From NCBI GenBank assembly GCA_963786395.1, contig CAWAZD010000004.1:62001-126000 (forward strand): DNA of 64,000 bases, in the 5' to 3' direction. The position numbers and the translations under genes were made by a program. Below, piece by piece: positions 9,047-18,479 of this stretch. Source of the DNA: Fen-1301 sp963786395 (lineage in GTDB: Bacteria > Bacteroidota > Ignavibacteria > Ignavibacteriales > Ignavibacteriaceae). The notes under the pieces were generated by a model that was not told where the DNA came from, did not search any database, and worked only from the letters and a program-made list of their open reading frames with translations. Position 1 is the stretch's first letter; each line of letters opens with the position of its first letter.

Positions 9047-9511
9047 TTGTTTTTGTCATCACCAAAGTGGAAAATAAATAAATTAACCGGAATTGATTCC
9101 TTCAAAAGAGCCGCTGAAACAGCTCTTAAGTATAGAGTTAAAAAAGCTTCAATTAATATCAAATTATACCTTGAAGAAGAATCTCCTGAAAGACTGCATG
9201 ATGTTAGGATTGCAATTAGACGACTACGATACAACCTTGAACTGTTTTATACTTTCTTTGATACTAAAAAGTTTATGAAGTTCTACAGATTACTTGTTAA
9301 CATCCAGGACGCTACTGGTAATGTGAGGGACATCTATATTACTATTAAAAATATTTCCTTATATAACAGAAGAGAAAATAGTGGGGTTCGGGATGATTTA
9401 AATATTAAAATGGAAGAAAAAAAGAAGGTTCTAACTGAGGAACTGCGAATCCAATTATTTTCATTCATAAAATCAAACGAGATGAAAAATTTTATAAAAT
9501 TAATTAGATAA
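9047..9511 (+). CDS. Short CHAD-domain protein
   Basis: CHAD domains are helical, rich in conserved His and basic residues, and bind polyphosphate. This 154-residue protein has the hallmark HDVRIAIRRLRYNLELF (about 61-77) and the second block DATGNVRDI. It covers only about the first half of a usual CHAD domain (250-300 residues). It ends in a charged helix just before the next gene, so it may be a naturally short form or truncated. The start is a TTG at 9047, or possibly another TTG at 9053. No polyphosphate kinase is next to it, though a ppx-like gene lies 7 kb downstream. Confidence 0.75.
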   Translation: MFLSSPKWKINKLTGIDSFKRAAETALKYRVKKASINIKLYLEEESPERLHDVRIAIRRLRYNLELFYTFFDTKKFMKFYRLLVNIQDATGNVRDIYITIKNISLYNRRENSGVRDDLNIKMEEKKKVLTEELRIQLFSFIKSNEMKNFIKLIR

Positions 9512-9524
9512 GTATGGAGGTTAT

Positions 9525-10199
9525 ATGAAGCTAAAATATTTCTCTCATTCTGCTTTCCAAATAACAACTGATAATAATAAAAATATATTAATTGATCCGT
9601 TTCTCGATGATAATCCAACCTCTCCTGTTAAATCCAAAGATGTCACAGCAGATTATATTATCCTTTCCCACGCTCACGGTGACCATCTTGGTGATACTTT
9701 CAAAATTGCGGATCAGCATACAATAATTATCTGTGTAAATGAACTCGCTAATTATTGCATATCAAAAGGATTCAAAGCCCATAATATGCATATCGGCGGA
9801 GGTTACGATTTTGATTTTGGCAGAGTTAAATTTACTATCGCCCACCATGGTTCCAAAACTCCGGGAGGTGAATATGCCGGTGAACCCGCTGGAATAATTA
9901 TTACAATTAATAATAAATCAATTTATCATACAGGCGATACTGCCTTATTTTATGATATGAAACTTATCGGTGAAATGAATAAAATTGATTATATGTTATT
10001 ACCTATCGGTGACAATTTTACTATGGGAATTACAGATGCCGTTAAAGCTGTTGATTTAGTGAACCCCGGGTTAGCTATTCCTATGCATTATAATACTTTC
10101 CCTGTAATTAAAGCAGATCCTCAGGAATTTAAAAGGAAAGTTGAAGAAAAGGGACATAAATGCAGGGTAATGAAGTTCGGGGAAGAGATAGATCTGTAA
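9525..10199 (+). CDS. UPF0173 metal-dependent hydrolase (metallo-beta-lactamase fold)
   Basis: A 224-residue protein of the UPF0173/YtkL group. The N-terminus MKLKYFSHSAFQI is typical. The metal site shows LSHAHGDHLGD, then AHHG, a central HTGDTALF and a C-terminal PMHYNTFP. The physiological substrate of the family is not known. GGAGG at 9516-9520, 4 nt before the ATG, fixes the start. It sits between the CHAD gene and parA on the same strand. Confidence 0.9.
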   Translation: MKLKYFSHSAFQITTDNNKNILIDPFLDDNPTSPVKSKDVTADYIILSHAHGDHLGDTFKIADQHTIIICVNELANYCISKGFKAHNMHIGGGYDFDFGRVKFTIAHHGSKTPGGEYAGEPAGIIITINNKSIYHTGDTALFYDMKLIGEMNKIDYMLLPIGDNFTMGITDAVKAVDLVNPGLAIPMHYNTFPVIKADPQEFKRKVEEKGHKCRVMKFGEEIDL

Positions 10200-10291
10200 T
10201 TTTATATAATTATTTTATGAATATTACCATAGAATAACTATTTTAGGAACCTGAGTATAGGAATTCTAATCAATAATTATTGTTTATTTGA

Positions 10292-11059
10292 ATGAGTAAA
10301 GTTATTTCGGTTGCAAATCAGAAAGGGGGAGTAGGGAAAACTACAACTTCTATTAATTTGTCTTCTTCTCTGGCTGCCGCAGAAAAAAAAACATTACTTA
10401 TTGATATTGACCCCCAGGCTAATTCTTCTTCAGGCTTAAGTATTACAAATCATTCCCCCTCCATTTATGAAGTAATTATTGGGTCTGAAGATATCAATAA
10501 TGCCATTATTGGCACATTTATGCCGTTTCTTGATCTGTTGCCTTCTAATATTAATCTTGTTGGATCTGAAATTGAGATGGTTGATATGGATAACAGGGAG
10601 GGTCTCCTAAAGAGAGCATTAGCAGGAATCAACAAACAATATGATTATGTAATCATAGATTGTCCTCCTTCACTTGGATTACTTACTTTGAATGCTCTAA
10701 ATGGATCAAATTCTGTTTTGATACCGGTTCAATGTGAATATTTTGCTTTAGAAGGATTGGGACAACTCCTTAATACAATAAATATTGTTAAGCAGCATTT
10801 TAATAAGAACCTCACTATTGAAGGTGTTCTACTTACTATGTTTGATACAAGATTAAGGTTATCCCATTCGGTTGCTGAGGAAGTTAGGAAATATTTCGGT
10901 GAAAAAGTATTTAACACAATTATTCATAGAAATGTTAGAATTTCTGAAGCTCCTAGTTTTGGTAAACCGGTTATTTTATACGATGCAATATCATCTGGAT
11001 CGAAAAATTATATTTCCCTCGCATCAGAACTTCTTCAACGGAATTCCCAGGTATTATGA
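10292..11059 (+). CDS. parA: Chromosome-partitioning ATPase ParA/Soj
   Basis: A 255-residue Walker-type ATPase that moves ParB-parS complexes and segregates the chromosome origin. The deviant Walker A KGGVGKTT (residues 11-18) is followed by LLIDIDPQANSS, the Walker B region VIIDCPPSLG and the RNVRISEAPS loop. The length matches chromosomal Soj, with no N-terminal DNA-binding extension. The stop overlaps the parB start by 4 bp (ATGA), the usual arrangement. Several parAB loci lie near the replication origin, but no dnaA boxes or rnpA/gidAB genes are seen here. Confidence 0.95.
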   Translation: MSKVISVANQKGGVGKTTTSINLSSSLAAAEKKTLLIDIDPQANSSSGLSITNHSPSIYEVIIGSEDINNAIIGTFMPFLDLLPSNINLVGSEIEMVDMDNREGLLKRALAGINKQYDYVIIDCPPSLGLLTLNALNGSNSVLIPVQCEYFALEGLGQLLNTINIVKQHFNKNLTIEGVLLTMFDTRLRLSHSVAEEVRKYFGEKVFNTIIHRNVRISEAPSFGKPVILYDAISSGSKNYISLASELLQRNSQVL

Positions 11060-12006
11060 TGAGTAAATTAAAACCTGGATTAGGACGTGGACTTGATGCC
11101 TTGATGAATCCTCAGAATTATTTAAACGATACAACTGAGTCTGTTTCCTATAACGACTTGAAAAAAGACGATGGCAGTCAATATGACATTCTTGCTAAAG
11201 TTCCCGTCGAGCTTATTTCTCCAAATCCATTTCAACCAAGAACAAATTTTGATCCTATTGCTCTTGAAGAACTTAAAAAATCTATTCTTGAAAATGGACT
11301 AATTCAACCGGTTACCGTCAGAAGAGTCGAAGACCACCGCTACCAGCTTATTTCAGGCGAAAGAAGATTAAAAGCATGTATTGATATCGGCTACAGAGAT
11401 ATCCCAGCTTATATAATCAAAGTTGATTCTGATGAATCAATGCTCGCCATGGCTTTAATCGAAAATATACAAAGAGAGAAATTAAATCCGGTTGAAATTG
11501 GGATGGCTTATAAACGTCTGATGGACGAATGCCATCTGACTCAGGAACAAATTGCGGATAAAGTAGGCAAAGATAGAACCACTGTTGCTAATACCATTAG
11601 ACTCCTTAAACTGCCCAGAGAAGTACTTGATAGCCTTATAGCAGAAGAAATTACCTCCGGACATGCAAGAGCTCTTATAAACCTGCCTGGTGAAACATTG
11701 CAACTAGAAGCACTGTTAAAAATACGTGAGGGCAGCCTATCAGTCAGAAAAGTTGAACAACTTGTTAAAAAATTTCTTACCCATGACGGTAAACCAAAAA
11801 AGCCGGTCTCTAATTCAGAAAAAGGTTCAAAATCTTCTGCAAATGTCATCGATGTTGAGGATAAACTACGGAACATATTCGGAACTAAGGTTATTTGTAA
11901 ACAGAAACAGAATGGGACCGGTGAAATAGTTATCGAATTTTATTCATATGATGAATTAGAACGGTTGTTTGAATTATTTGAGATTATCTCCAAAACATAT
12001 AATTAA
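11056..12006 (+). CDS. parB: Chromosome-partitioning protein ParB/Spo0J
   Basis: A 316-residue CTP-dependent DNA clamp that loads at parS sites. GLGRGLDALM at the N-terminus is the ParA-stimulating peptide. The ParB N domain follows with LISPNPFQPR and the CTP-binding ISGERRLKA. ALIENIQREKLNPVEIGMAY leads into the helix-turn-helix (LTQEQIADKVGKDRTTVANT). A C-terminal dimerisation domain ends in ELFEIISKTYN. From 11497 on, the gene is copy 1 of a tandem duplication, and its last 40 bp overlap the start of the first, truncated DUF5683 frame. No TGTTNCACGTGAAACA-like parS site was noticed nearby. Confidence 0.95.
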   Translation: MMSKLKPGLGRGLDALMNPQNYLNDTTESVSYNDLKKDDGSQYDILAKVPVELISPNPFQPRTNFDPIALEELKKSILENGLIQPVTVRRVEDHRYQLISGERRLKACIDIGYRDIPAYIIKVDSDESMLAMALIENIQREKLNPVEIGMAYKRLMDECHLTQEQIADKVGKDRTTVANTIRLLKLPREVLDSLIAEEITSGHARALINLPGETLQLEALLKIREGSLSVRKVEQLVKKFLTHDGKPKKPVSNSEKGSKSSANVIDVEDKLRNIFGTKVICKQKQNGTGEIVIEFYSYDELERLFELFEIISKTYN

Positions 12007-12181
12007 AATCGCTTTCTTCCTTATTATCCTTTCTATCGAGATAAATGCCCAGGGAAATGAAAGTAAAGGGAATAATGATTCTTCCTTTATTATGCAAAAA
12101 TCAGCATGGGGTGCTGTATTAAGAAGTGCTGTTGTCCCTGGATTAGGTCAAATTTATAACCAATATTGGGATGGCTTATAA
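11969..12181 (+). pseudogene. Truncated first copy of the DUF5683-like gene
   Basis: The frame starts at TTG 11969 and encodes the same signal peptide and first ~65 residues as the intact gene at 12637 (one Ser/Thr change at about residue 38). It then breaks off after GLGQIYNQ into YWDGL and a stop, because the duplicated parB segment follows. A secreted 70-residue stub would lack all membrane helices, so it is unlikely to be functional. Confidence 0.8.
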
Positions 12182-12674
12182 AAGACTGATGGACGAATGT
12201 CATCTTACGCAGGAACAAATTGCTGATAAAGTAGGAAAAGATAGAACTACTGTTGCTAATACTATTAGACTCCTAAAACTGCCCAGAGAAGTACTTGATA
12301 GCCTTATAACAGAAGAAATTACACCCGGACATGCAAGAGCGCTTATAAATCTGCCTGGTGAAGCATTGCAGCTAGAAGCCCTCTTAAAAATACGTGAAGG
12401 CAGCTTATCAGTTAGAAAAGTTGAACAGCTTGTAAAAAAATTTCTTACCGATGAAGGTAAACCAAAAAAGTCAGTTTCTAATTCAGAAAAAAGTACAAAA
12501 GCATCAGCAAATGTCAAAGATGTTGAGGATAAACTAAGGAACATATTCGGAACTAAAGTTATTTGTAAACAGAAACAGAATGGGACAGGTGAAATAGTTA
12601 TCGAATTTTATTCATATGATGAATTAGAACGGTTATTTGAATTATTTGAGATTATCGCCAAAACATATAATTAA
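12171..12674 (+). pseudogene. parB: Duplicated ParB C-terminal fragment
   Basis: This frame encodes the helix-turn-helix and C-terminal dimerisation domain of ParB (167 residues), beginning at MAYKRLMDECHL. It lacks the ParA-contact peptide and the CTP-binding domain. It differs from the full-length protein at about 11 positions, mostly in the linker, while the helix-turn-helix is unchanged. No ribosome binding site is evident. If expressed, it could act as a dimerisation-competent inhibitor of ParB. More likely it is a by-product of the duplication or of an assembly join. Confidence 0.75.
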
Positions 12675-13155
12675 AATCGCTTTCTTCCTTATTATCCTTT
12701 CTATCGAGATAAATGCCCAGGGAAATGAAAGTAAAGGGAATAATGATACTTCATTTATTATGCAAAAATCAGCATGGGGTGCTGTTTTAAGAAGTGCTGT
12801 TGTCCCCGGATTAGGGCAGATTTATAACCAATCTTACTGGAAAGCTCCCATTGTTTGGGGCTTAGGTGCCTGGTTTATTTACAACTGGATCCAGAATAAC
12901 AATAATTATTGGGACTATGCAAGGTTATATATGAACAACATTAATAACCCAAATTTGGATAGCCGGGCTATACAAGCATATCATGATCATAGAGATTTTT
13001 ACAGAGACCAGAGAGACCTTTTTACTATTTACATGGGACTTACCTATCTGCTACAGTTAGTAGATGCATATGTTGATGCGCAACTCTTTGATTTTACAGT
13101 TCAGGAAGATTATCACACAGGATTACCGTCTATCAGTTTTAGACTCAAGTTTTAA
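12637..13155 (+). CDS. DUF5683-like membrane protein with signal peptide
   Basis: A 172-residue protein. The start is a TTG at 12637 inside the ParB C-terminal frame; no ATG is available before the signal sequence (IIKIAFFLIILSIEINAQ). The core has SAVVPGLGQIYNQSYWKAPI, the hallmark of small Bacteroidota/Chlorobi membrane proteins of the DUF5683 type. Hydrophobic helices follow at about 70-85 and 128-150, and the protein ends in a beta-like SISFRLKF. The function is unknown. Its position next to parB recurs as a reading-frame overlap in both duplicate copies, so it is probably translationally coupled to parB. Confidence 0.75.
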   Translation: MNYLRLSPKHIIKIAFFLIILSIEINAQGNESKGNNDTSFIMQKSAWGAVLRSAVVPGLGQIYNQSYWKAPIVWGLGAWFIYNWIQNNNNYWDYARLYMNNINNPNLDSRAIQAYHDHRDFYRDQRDLFTIYMGLTYLLQLVDAYVDAQLFDFTVQEDYHTGLPSISFRLKF

Positions 13156-13215
13156 ATAATAATATTGAATTTTATTCAGATTAATTGATAATTCAGTACA
13201 CAATAAAAAATAATA

Positions 13216-13923
13216 ATGCAAAATGTAATAATTTGTAAATCCTGTGGGTCGGAGAATCCTTTTTACGAGATAATTTGTAAGAAATGTAACTCTTATCTCA
13301 GAGAGAAAATTTTCAATATTGATTTATGGAAGACAATTTCTGGTCTTATAGATATCCCTGTTAGAACATTCAGAACTATAATTCAGTCAGAACATAAAAA
13401 TTTTATTTCGATATTATTTATATTATCTGCTTTCAAACTATTTATAAGTTCTATTTTTATCTCGCTGATATTGTTCAGAAATGAAGAAGCTGTCAATTTG
13501 TTCTTCACACGGTTAATGTTCTTTACCGGGTATATATTAATTGTAATGCTTCTGATTTCATTAATATTATTAATTGTATTAAAGAAGGGTTCAATCAGGG
13601 CACGTTTTAAGGATGTATTTGCAGTATTGACATATTCTCTTCTCCCTTACGCTTTTGCTGCAATAATACTTTTCCCAATCGAGCTTATAATTTTCGGAGG
13701 AGATCTGTTCTCCGTTAATCCTTCCCCTTATGTTATTAAAAGCTTTCTTGCTTGGTTTTTAACTGTAATAGAAATTATATTGGGTTTGTGGAGTTTGTTT
13801 TTATTTACAGCAGGAATTTATGCACAAACTAAATCCAAAAGTTTTTCTCTGATTAGTGGAATTGTCATTAATATCATTATTTTTGCTTCTATTTATTTTT
13901 ATTCAATTTATTTGGCAATATGA
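13216..13923 (+). CDS. Zinc-ribbon membrane protein, Yip1-like
   Basis: A 235-residue protein. The N-terminal zinc ribbon has two CxxC pairs (CKSCGSENPFYEIICKKC). Five hydrophobic helices follow, at about 65-90, 98-120, 138-165, 172-200 and 210-232. This layout matches Yip1-domain proteins of unknown role in bacteria. The start codon lies at 13216 after a short gap from the DUF5683 gene. The stop overlaps the aminotransferase start by 4 bp (ATGA). Confidence 0.7.
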   Translation: MQNVIICKSCGSENPFYEIICKKCNSYLREKIFNIDLWKTISGLIDIPVRTFRTIIQSEHKNFISILFILSAFKLFISSIFISLILFRNEEAVNLFFTRLMFFTGYILIVMLLISLILLIVLKKGSIRARFKDVFAVLTYSLLPYAFAAIILFPIELIIFGGDLFSVNPSPYVIKSFLAWFLTVIEIILGLWSLFLFTAGIYAQTKSKSFSLISGIVINIIIFASIYFYSIYLAI

Positions 13924-15116
13924 ATACTGAATTATTTACAAACGAAAAGGAATATTTTATTCCGGTTTACAAAAGAATTCCTATCGATATATCTCATGGT
14001 GAGGGTGTCCATCTGTTCGACAAAGAAGGGAATAGGTACCTTGATTTCTTTGCCGGTCTTGGAGTAAATGCTCTGGGCTATTCACATCCGGGCATAAATA
14101 AAGCAGTTTCTGATCAAATGGGTAAATTTGCACATTTATCAAATAATTTTATTACAGATATACAGATTGAATTCGCTAAAAAGCTGTTGAAGTATTCTAA
14201 AATGTCTAAGGTATTTTTATCAAACAGCGGTACTGAAACAGTGGAAGCAGCTATTAAACTTAATCAGGAAAAAACATGGTCCGGATAAAACAATATTTTC
14301 TTTATCCAATGCATTTCATGGCAGGACTTATGGCGCTCTTTCTTTGACTGCAAAAGATAAATACAAAATTCCCTTTATGCCTCTCCTGCCAAATATTTCA
14401 CAAATTGAGTTTAATAATATTGATGATCTCAAGAATAAATCGGTTCAAATACTGCTGCTGTATTTGTCGAATTCATTCAAGGTGAAGGCGGAATAAATAT
14501 AGTTACAGAAGAATTTGCCTTAGAACTAAATTACTCTGAGGGATAAATTTGGTTTTATTTTGGTTAGTGATTGTATCCAATGTGGAATCGGCAGGACAGG
14601 GAAAGCGTTTCTCACATGAATATTTTAATGTACAACCTGATATGATCTTATCAGCAAAAGCTATAGGTGGTGGACTGCCGCTTGGCGCTTTAATGGTAAC
14701 AGAATTACTCGGAAGTGAATTTTCTCCGGGTGAACACGGCACTACCTTTGGAGGTAACCCTGTAAGTTGTGCAGCAGGAAATGTTGTCCTTACTGAAGTA
14801 TTTGAAAATCATTTGGTTGATGAAGTTAAAAAGAATGGTACATATTTTATGGAACAACTTAATGAACTCAAAAATATATACCCTGATGATATCAAAGAAG
14901 TTAGAGGTAGAGGATTCATGATAGGTGTTGACTTTAAATATGAATGCACAGATATCGTAGCTAAACTTCGTGAAAGAAAAATATTAGCTAATTGTACAAA
15001 TAATACGGTTTTAAGAATATTACCTCCTCTTAATTGCCGTAAAAACTGATATCGATTATTTCTTATATAATCTGCACGAAATAATGAAAGAAAAAACAAA
15101 AAATAATGGGTCTTAA
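13920..15116 (+). CDS. argD: Acetylornithine/succinylornithine-type aminotransferase, multiply frameshifted
   Basis: A class III PLP aminotransferase of about 395 residues, normally transferring an amino group to N-acetylglutamate semialdehyde in arginine synthesis. The frames read in order: FFAGLGVNALGYSHPGI and FLSNSGTETVEAAIKL; after a shift, AFHGRTYGALSLTAKDKY and FIQGEGG; then SDCIQCGIGRTGK, ILSAKAIGGGLPLGA (catalytic Lys) and GTTFGGNPVSCAA. At least four to five single-base shifts are needed, near 14270 (A-run), 14455, 14530-14540, 14610 and 15035. The final frame ends at 15116, overlapping nadB by 11 bp. All catalytic blocks survive, so indel errors are likelier than decay. Related GABA or ornithine transaminases cannot be excluded. 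Confidence 0.8.
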
Positions 15117-16737
15117 AACTGAAGTATTGGTAATTGGAAGCGGAATTGCCGGGTTATTTACAGCTCTTAAAATATCTGAATATGCTGAAGTCATTCTTAT
15201 AACAAAGAAGAATAAAGACGAATCGAATACTAATTATGCCCAGGGTGGGATTGCATCTGTTATTGACACTAAAGATACTTTTGAAAAACATATTCAGGAT
15301 ACTTTAGTCGCGGGAGCAGGGCTATGTAATAGAAAAGCTGTTGAGATAATGGTTAATGAAGGTCCGGATCGAATTGATGATCTGATCAAATCTTGGAACT
15401 GATTTTACAAGGAAAGATGGAAAACTTGATTTAGCTAAGGAAGGCGGACATTCAATGCCAAGGATTGTTCATGCAAGAGATTTTACTGGAAAAGAAATAG
15501 AAAGAGCATTGATTGAAAGCGTTAAATTCACGATCAAATATAAGAGTTATTGAGAATACTTTAGCAATTGATTTGCTTACTGAACACAATACGCATAATC
15601 TTAAATGAAGCCACTCTTAACAATAGAAACTGTTGGGGTGCTTATGTTTTACTCTGTAATGAAAGTAAAGTTGAAAAAATATTTCCAAAGCAACAGTTCT
15701 TGCTACAGGAGGATTTGGTCAGGTATATCTTCATACTACAAATCCTGCCAATTGCGACTGGTGATGGTTTTGCAATGGCTTATAGGGCTGGAGCACGTAC
15801 TTGGGAATATGGAATTTATGCAATTTCATCCTACTAGTTTATATACAACAGAAAATCAAAAAGATTTCCATGCTCCTGCTTTTCTAATCTCTGAAGCTGT
15901 TAGGGGATTTGGTGGTATTCTCAGAACTCAGGATGGTAAAGAATTTATGGATAAATATGATCCTAGAAAAGATTTGGCTCCTAGGGATATTGTGGCTCGT
16001 GCAATTGATAGCGAACTGAAAAGAAGAGGGGATGAGTTTGTCTATCTGGATATAACTCATAAATCAAAAGAAGATATTATTGAACATTTTCCTAATATTT
16101 ACAATAATTGCCTGAAATTCAATATTGATATTACAAAAGATTTCATTCCTGTAGTTCCTGCAGCTCACTACGCTTGCGGAGGTATTGTTGTGGATGAATT
16201 TGCCAGGACATCTCTTAATGGTCTGTATGCTTGTGGAGAGGTTACAATGACTGGTGTACATGGTGCAAATCGACTTGCGAGTAATTCTCTCCTGGAAGCA
16301 GTAGTATTTGGATACCGTGCTTCATTGAATATAAAGGAATTTCTTAAAACAAATGATTTATTACCTCCTGATATTCCCGGAATGGGACGATTCTGGTACA
16401 TTATCAGCCGATGAAAAAGTTCTCATTACCCATAGTACCAGAGAAGTTAAACAGGTTATGTGGGATTATGTCGGAATTGTTAGATCAAATTTACGTTTGG
16501 AACGTGCTGCAACGAGAATTCATAATATCTTTCTTGAAACTGAAAACCTTTATAAAAAGACTAAAATATTTGAAGATATTCTGGAACTTAAGAAATTTGG
16601 TAGCTTGCGCCCATATAATTATTAAATCAGCCCGGCATAGAAAGGAAAGTCGTGGTTTGCATTTTACTCTTGATTATCCTACAGTGGATTATATTTCTGA
16701 ACCAAAAGATACTATTATAATAAATACTCATCCATAA
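15106..16737 (+). CDS. nadB: L-aspartate oxidase, multiply frameshifted
   Basis: Oxidises L-aspartate to iminoaspartate, the first step of NAD synthesis, with FAD. The frame pieces in order are: the FAD dinucleotide fold VIGSGIAGLFTAL and NYAQGGIASV; GGHSMPRIVHARDFTGKEIE; ATGGFGQVY-like sequence near 15700; EFMQFHPTSLY, FLISEAVRGFGG, PRDIVARAID, VPAAHYACGGIVVDE, GEVTMTGVHGANRLASNSL; and the C-terminal helical domain ending SRGLHFTLDYP. About six shifts are needed, near 15400, 15530, 15600-15700, 15770, 16400 and 16610. The 3' end overlaps the convergent ppx gene by 23 bp. nadA and nadC are not in the window. Confidence 0.88.
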
Positions 16738-17650
16738 AATTATTGCTTGTAATTTTATTATAAATAACCCCATATCTTATGCCTTTAGTACTAACTACAA
16801 TTTCAGGAACTTTTAGCAAAGTCATTAATTCGGACATTATAACTGTACCTGCTAACAGTACATCGCTTCGTCCGGTCACAATTTCCTTATATTTAATACC
16901 AATCTGCTCGGATGAAAGCAATGAAAGCTCTTCTTTTAATTTATTAATATCCTCAATCTTTAATGAAGTACCTTCCACTAAGTTTTCATCGTATATAGTC
17001 AACCCTTTCTGAATACAAACTAATGTTGTGGGGGTACCTGCAATCGCAATGGTCTTGTCCGGTCTTGATAGGTTTATTCCCTTAAAAGTTTCACCCAGAT
17101 AAATTACAAAATTATTTATCTCATCCATAAGCGGAGGGTTATGTATGAAAAATCTTTCTGTACCACTAACTACACCTGCCGGGAAACTGTTTTTATATGT
17201 AATTATACCGGATCTGCCAGTGATTAACTCAGTGCTTCCTCCACCAATGTCAATTACCAGAATATCCCTGCCCTGATTTGAATAGTCCGAGACTGCGCCT
17301 AAAAAACTATATCTCGCTTCCTCATGCCCGGATATAATCTTAATTATTATTCCAGTTTCCTTTTTTATCAGATCTGCTATATCCTTTGCGTTGGAGGCTA
17401 TTCTGAAAGCATTTGTTGCAATAGCAATTGTTTCCTTACAATTATATTCGTCAATTATATTCTTGTAATCCGATAAAATATGGAGAAGTTCTCTAATCTT
17501 TTCTTCCGAAATATTATTCCCTGGAATAAGTCCCTTCCCAATTCTGGGTATCCTGAATTCATTAATTAAAGGATTGAATTTATTCCCTGAAATTTCAGCA
17601 ATTAGTAGAATAACTGTATTGGTACCAATATCAATTGAAGCAATATTCAT
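16715..17650 (-). CDS. Ppx/GppA-family phosphatase
   Basis: A 311-residue protein of the ASKHA fold with exopolyphosphatase or pppGpp phosphohydrolase activity. SIDIGTNTVILLIAE (residues 4-18) and VIDIGGGSTELITG (about 124-137) are the phosphate loops. FPAGVVSGTERF and AIAGTPTTL complete the core. It is the short form without the C-terminal HD domain, as in many Bacteroidetes-group species. The start is 39 bp from the divergent gene at 17690, so the promoters must overlap. The role in polyphosphate or stringent control is not resolved by sequence. Confidence 0.88.
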   Translation of the reverse strand: MNIASIDIGTNTVILLIAEISGNKFNPLINEFRIPRIGKGLIPGNNISEEKIRELLHILSDYKNIIDEYNCKETIAIATNAFRIASNAKDIADLIKKETGIIIKIISGHEEARYSFLGAVSDYSNQGRDILVIDIGGGSTELITGRSGIITYKNSFPAGVVSGTERFFIHNPPLMDEINNFVIYLGETFKGINLSRPDKTIAIAGTPTTLVCIQKGLTIYDENLVEGTSLKIEDINKLKEELSLLSSEQIGIKYKEIVTGRSDVLLAGTVIMSELMTLLKVPEIVVSTKGIRYGVIYNKITSNNFMDEYLL

Positions 17651-17689
17651 AAAAATTATTTATCTTAAGTAGTATTATAAAAATAAGTT

Positions 17690-18211
17690 ATGAAATCATT
17701 AAATAAAACATCCAAAGTATTTGCTTTTTTGTCAATTGTGACTTGCTCTCTTTGGATTGGAGCATATCTTTCAAGATTATTTGTTAGCTATCAATTATTT
17801 GAATCCCGTGATCTTTCTCTTAAGTCTTATCTTAACCAGGCAAATATAAGTGGGATATTAACAACAATGCTTCCGTCAATTACGACATCATTTGTTTTAT
17901 ATATTGCATTCATTATCTTTTTTATTCTTTTCATTATTATCTCACGCATAAAGCTTAGATACAATGGTTGGCTATTTATTATAACTGTTATAATAATTAT
18001 CACATTACCTTTTGAAATCTTTTTGATGTCTATTGATTATAAACTTATACTTCAATTAAATTCAGGTTTATTCGATCCAGCTAGTCTGATTGAGTTAATT
18101 AGAAAACGTATTCAGGTTTTAGGTAGTTTTTCTTTGATTGAGATATTTTGTTATTTATCTTTTTATTATTTCCTTATGTTCCGACCATTGACTAAGATAA
18201 ATGAAAATTAA
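17690..18211 (+). CDS. Hypothetical four-helix membrane protein
   Basis: A 173-residue unknown protein. Hydrophobic helices lie at about 10-30, 58-82, 93-115 and 138-162; the third loop is short and basic (SRIKLRYNG). There is no signal-peptide cleavage site or enzyme motif. It overlaps the next small gene by 11 bp, which overlaps aroQ by 4 bp, so the three are probably co-translated. Confidence 0.65.
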   Translation: MKSLNKTSKVFAFLSIVTCSLWIGAYLSRLFVSYQLFESRDLSLKSYLNQANISGILTTMLPSITTSFVLYIAFIIFFILFIIISRIKLRYNGWLFIITVIIIITLPFEIFLMSIDYKLILQLNSGLFDPASLIELIRKRIQVLGSFSLIEIFCYLSFYYFLMFRPLTKINEN

Positions 18212-18479
18212 AGAAAAGGAATTTGAAGAATTTATTCAGGAGTTGAAGGCTCTTTCTGTACAATTGGGAGCCGAGGTTAGATTTGAAAAAGGTGATTTTA
18301 AGGGTGGGTACTGTATTCTAAAGGAAAGTAAAGTTATTGTAATTAATAAAATGGCTAATTTACAAAGAAAAGCAATGATTTTGTCAATGGCTCTAAAAGA
18401 ATTAGGCGTCGATCAAATCTATATTACACCAAGAGTCCGTGAATTAATTGATGAAATGGCTGCGGAATTTACTAAATGA
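18201..18479 (+). CDS. Small conserved-looking hypothetical protein
   Basis: A 92-residue soluble protein that I cannot name. It has a central beta-like stretch with GDFKGGYCILKESKVIVIN, followed by helices (QRKAMILSMALKELGVDQI) and an acidic end. Tight overlaps on both sides (11 bp upstream, 4 bp with aroQ downstream) show that it is a real, translated gene. Its link to aroQ is by position only. Confidence 0.65.
   Translation: MKIKEKEFEEFIQELKALSVQLGAEVRFEKGDFKGGYCILKESKVIVINKMANLQRKAMILSMALKELGVDQIYITPRVRELIDEMAAEFTK

Larger units (their letters stand above)
11497..12832 (+). repeat. 668-bp tandem duplication across parB 3' end and DUF5683 5' end
   Basis: Copy 1 is 11497-12164 and copy 2 is 12165-12832. 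The offset is 668 at the left end, in the middle (12001 versus 12669) and at the right end, so the copies align without gaps. By eye I count about 47 substitutions (about 93% identity), many at third codon positions. Each copy holds the last ~170 codons of parB and the first ~65 codons of the DUF5683 gene. The join reads ...ATAACCAAT|ATTGGGATGG..., fusing DUF5683 to parB with no homology beyond 2-3 nt. Confidence 0.9.

Noticed and set aside
12171..12674. Second ParB fragment as an independent helix-turn-helix regulator
   Set aside because: It is a direct duplicate of the parB 3' part without its own start context, so I list it as a fragment; it is not a new gene family.
14503..14742. Minus-strand frame inside the aminotransferase gene
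   Set aside because: It is a shadow of the frameshifted plus-strand gene, has no recognisable motif, and the plus strand carries conserved PLP-binding blocks here.
16715..16737. Overlap of nadB and ppx 3' ends as an antisense regulatory RNA
   Set aside because: A 23-bp tail-to-tail overlap is common in compact genomes and no extra promoter or hairpin is visible.
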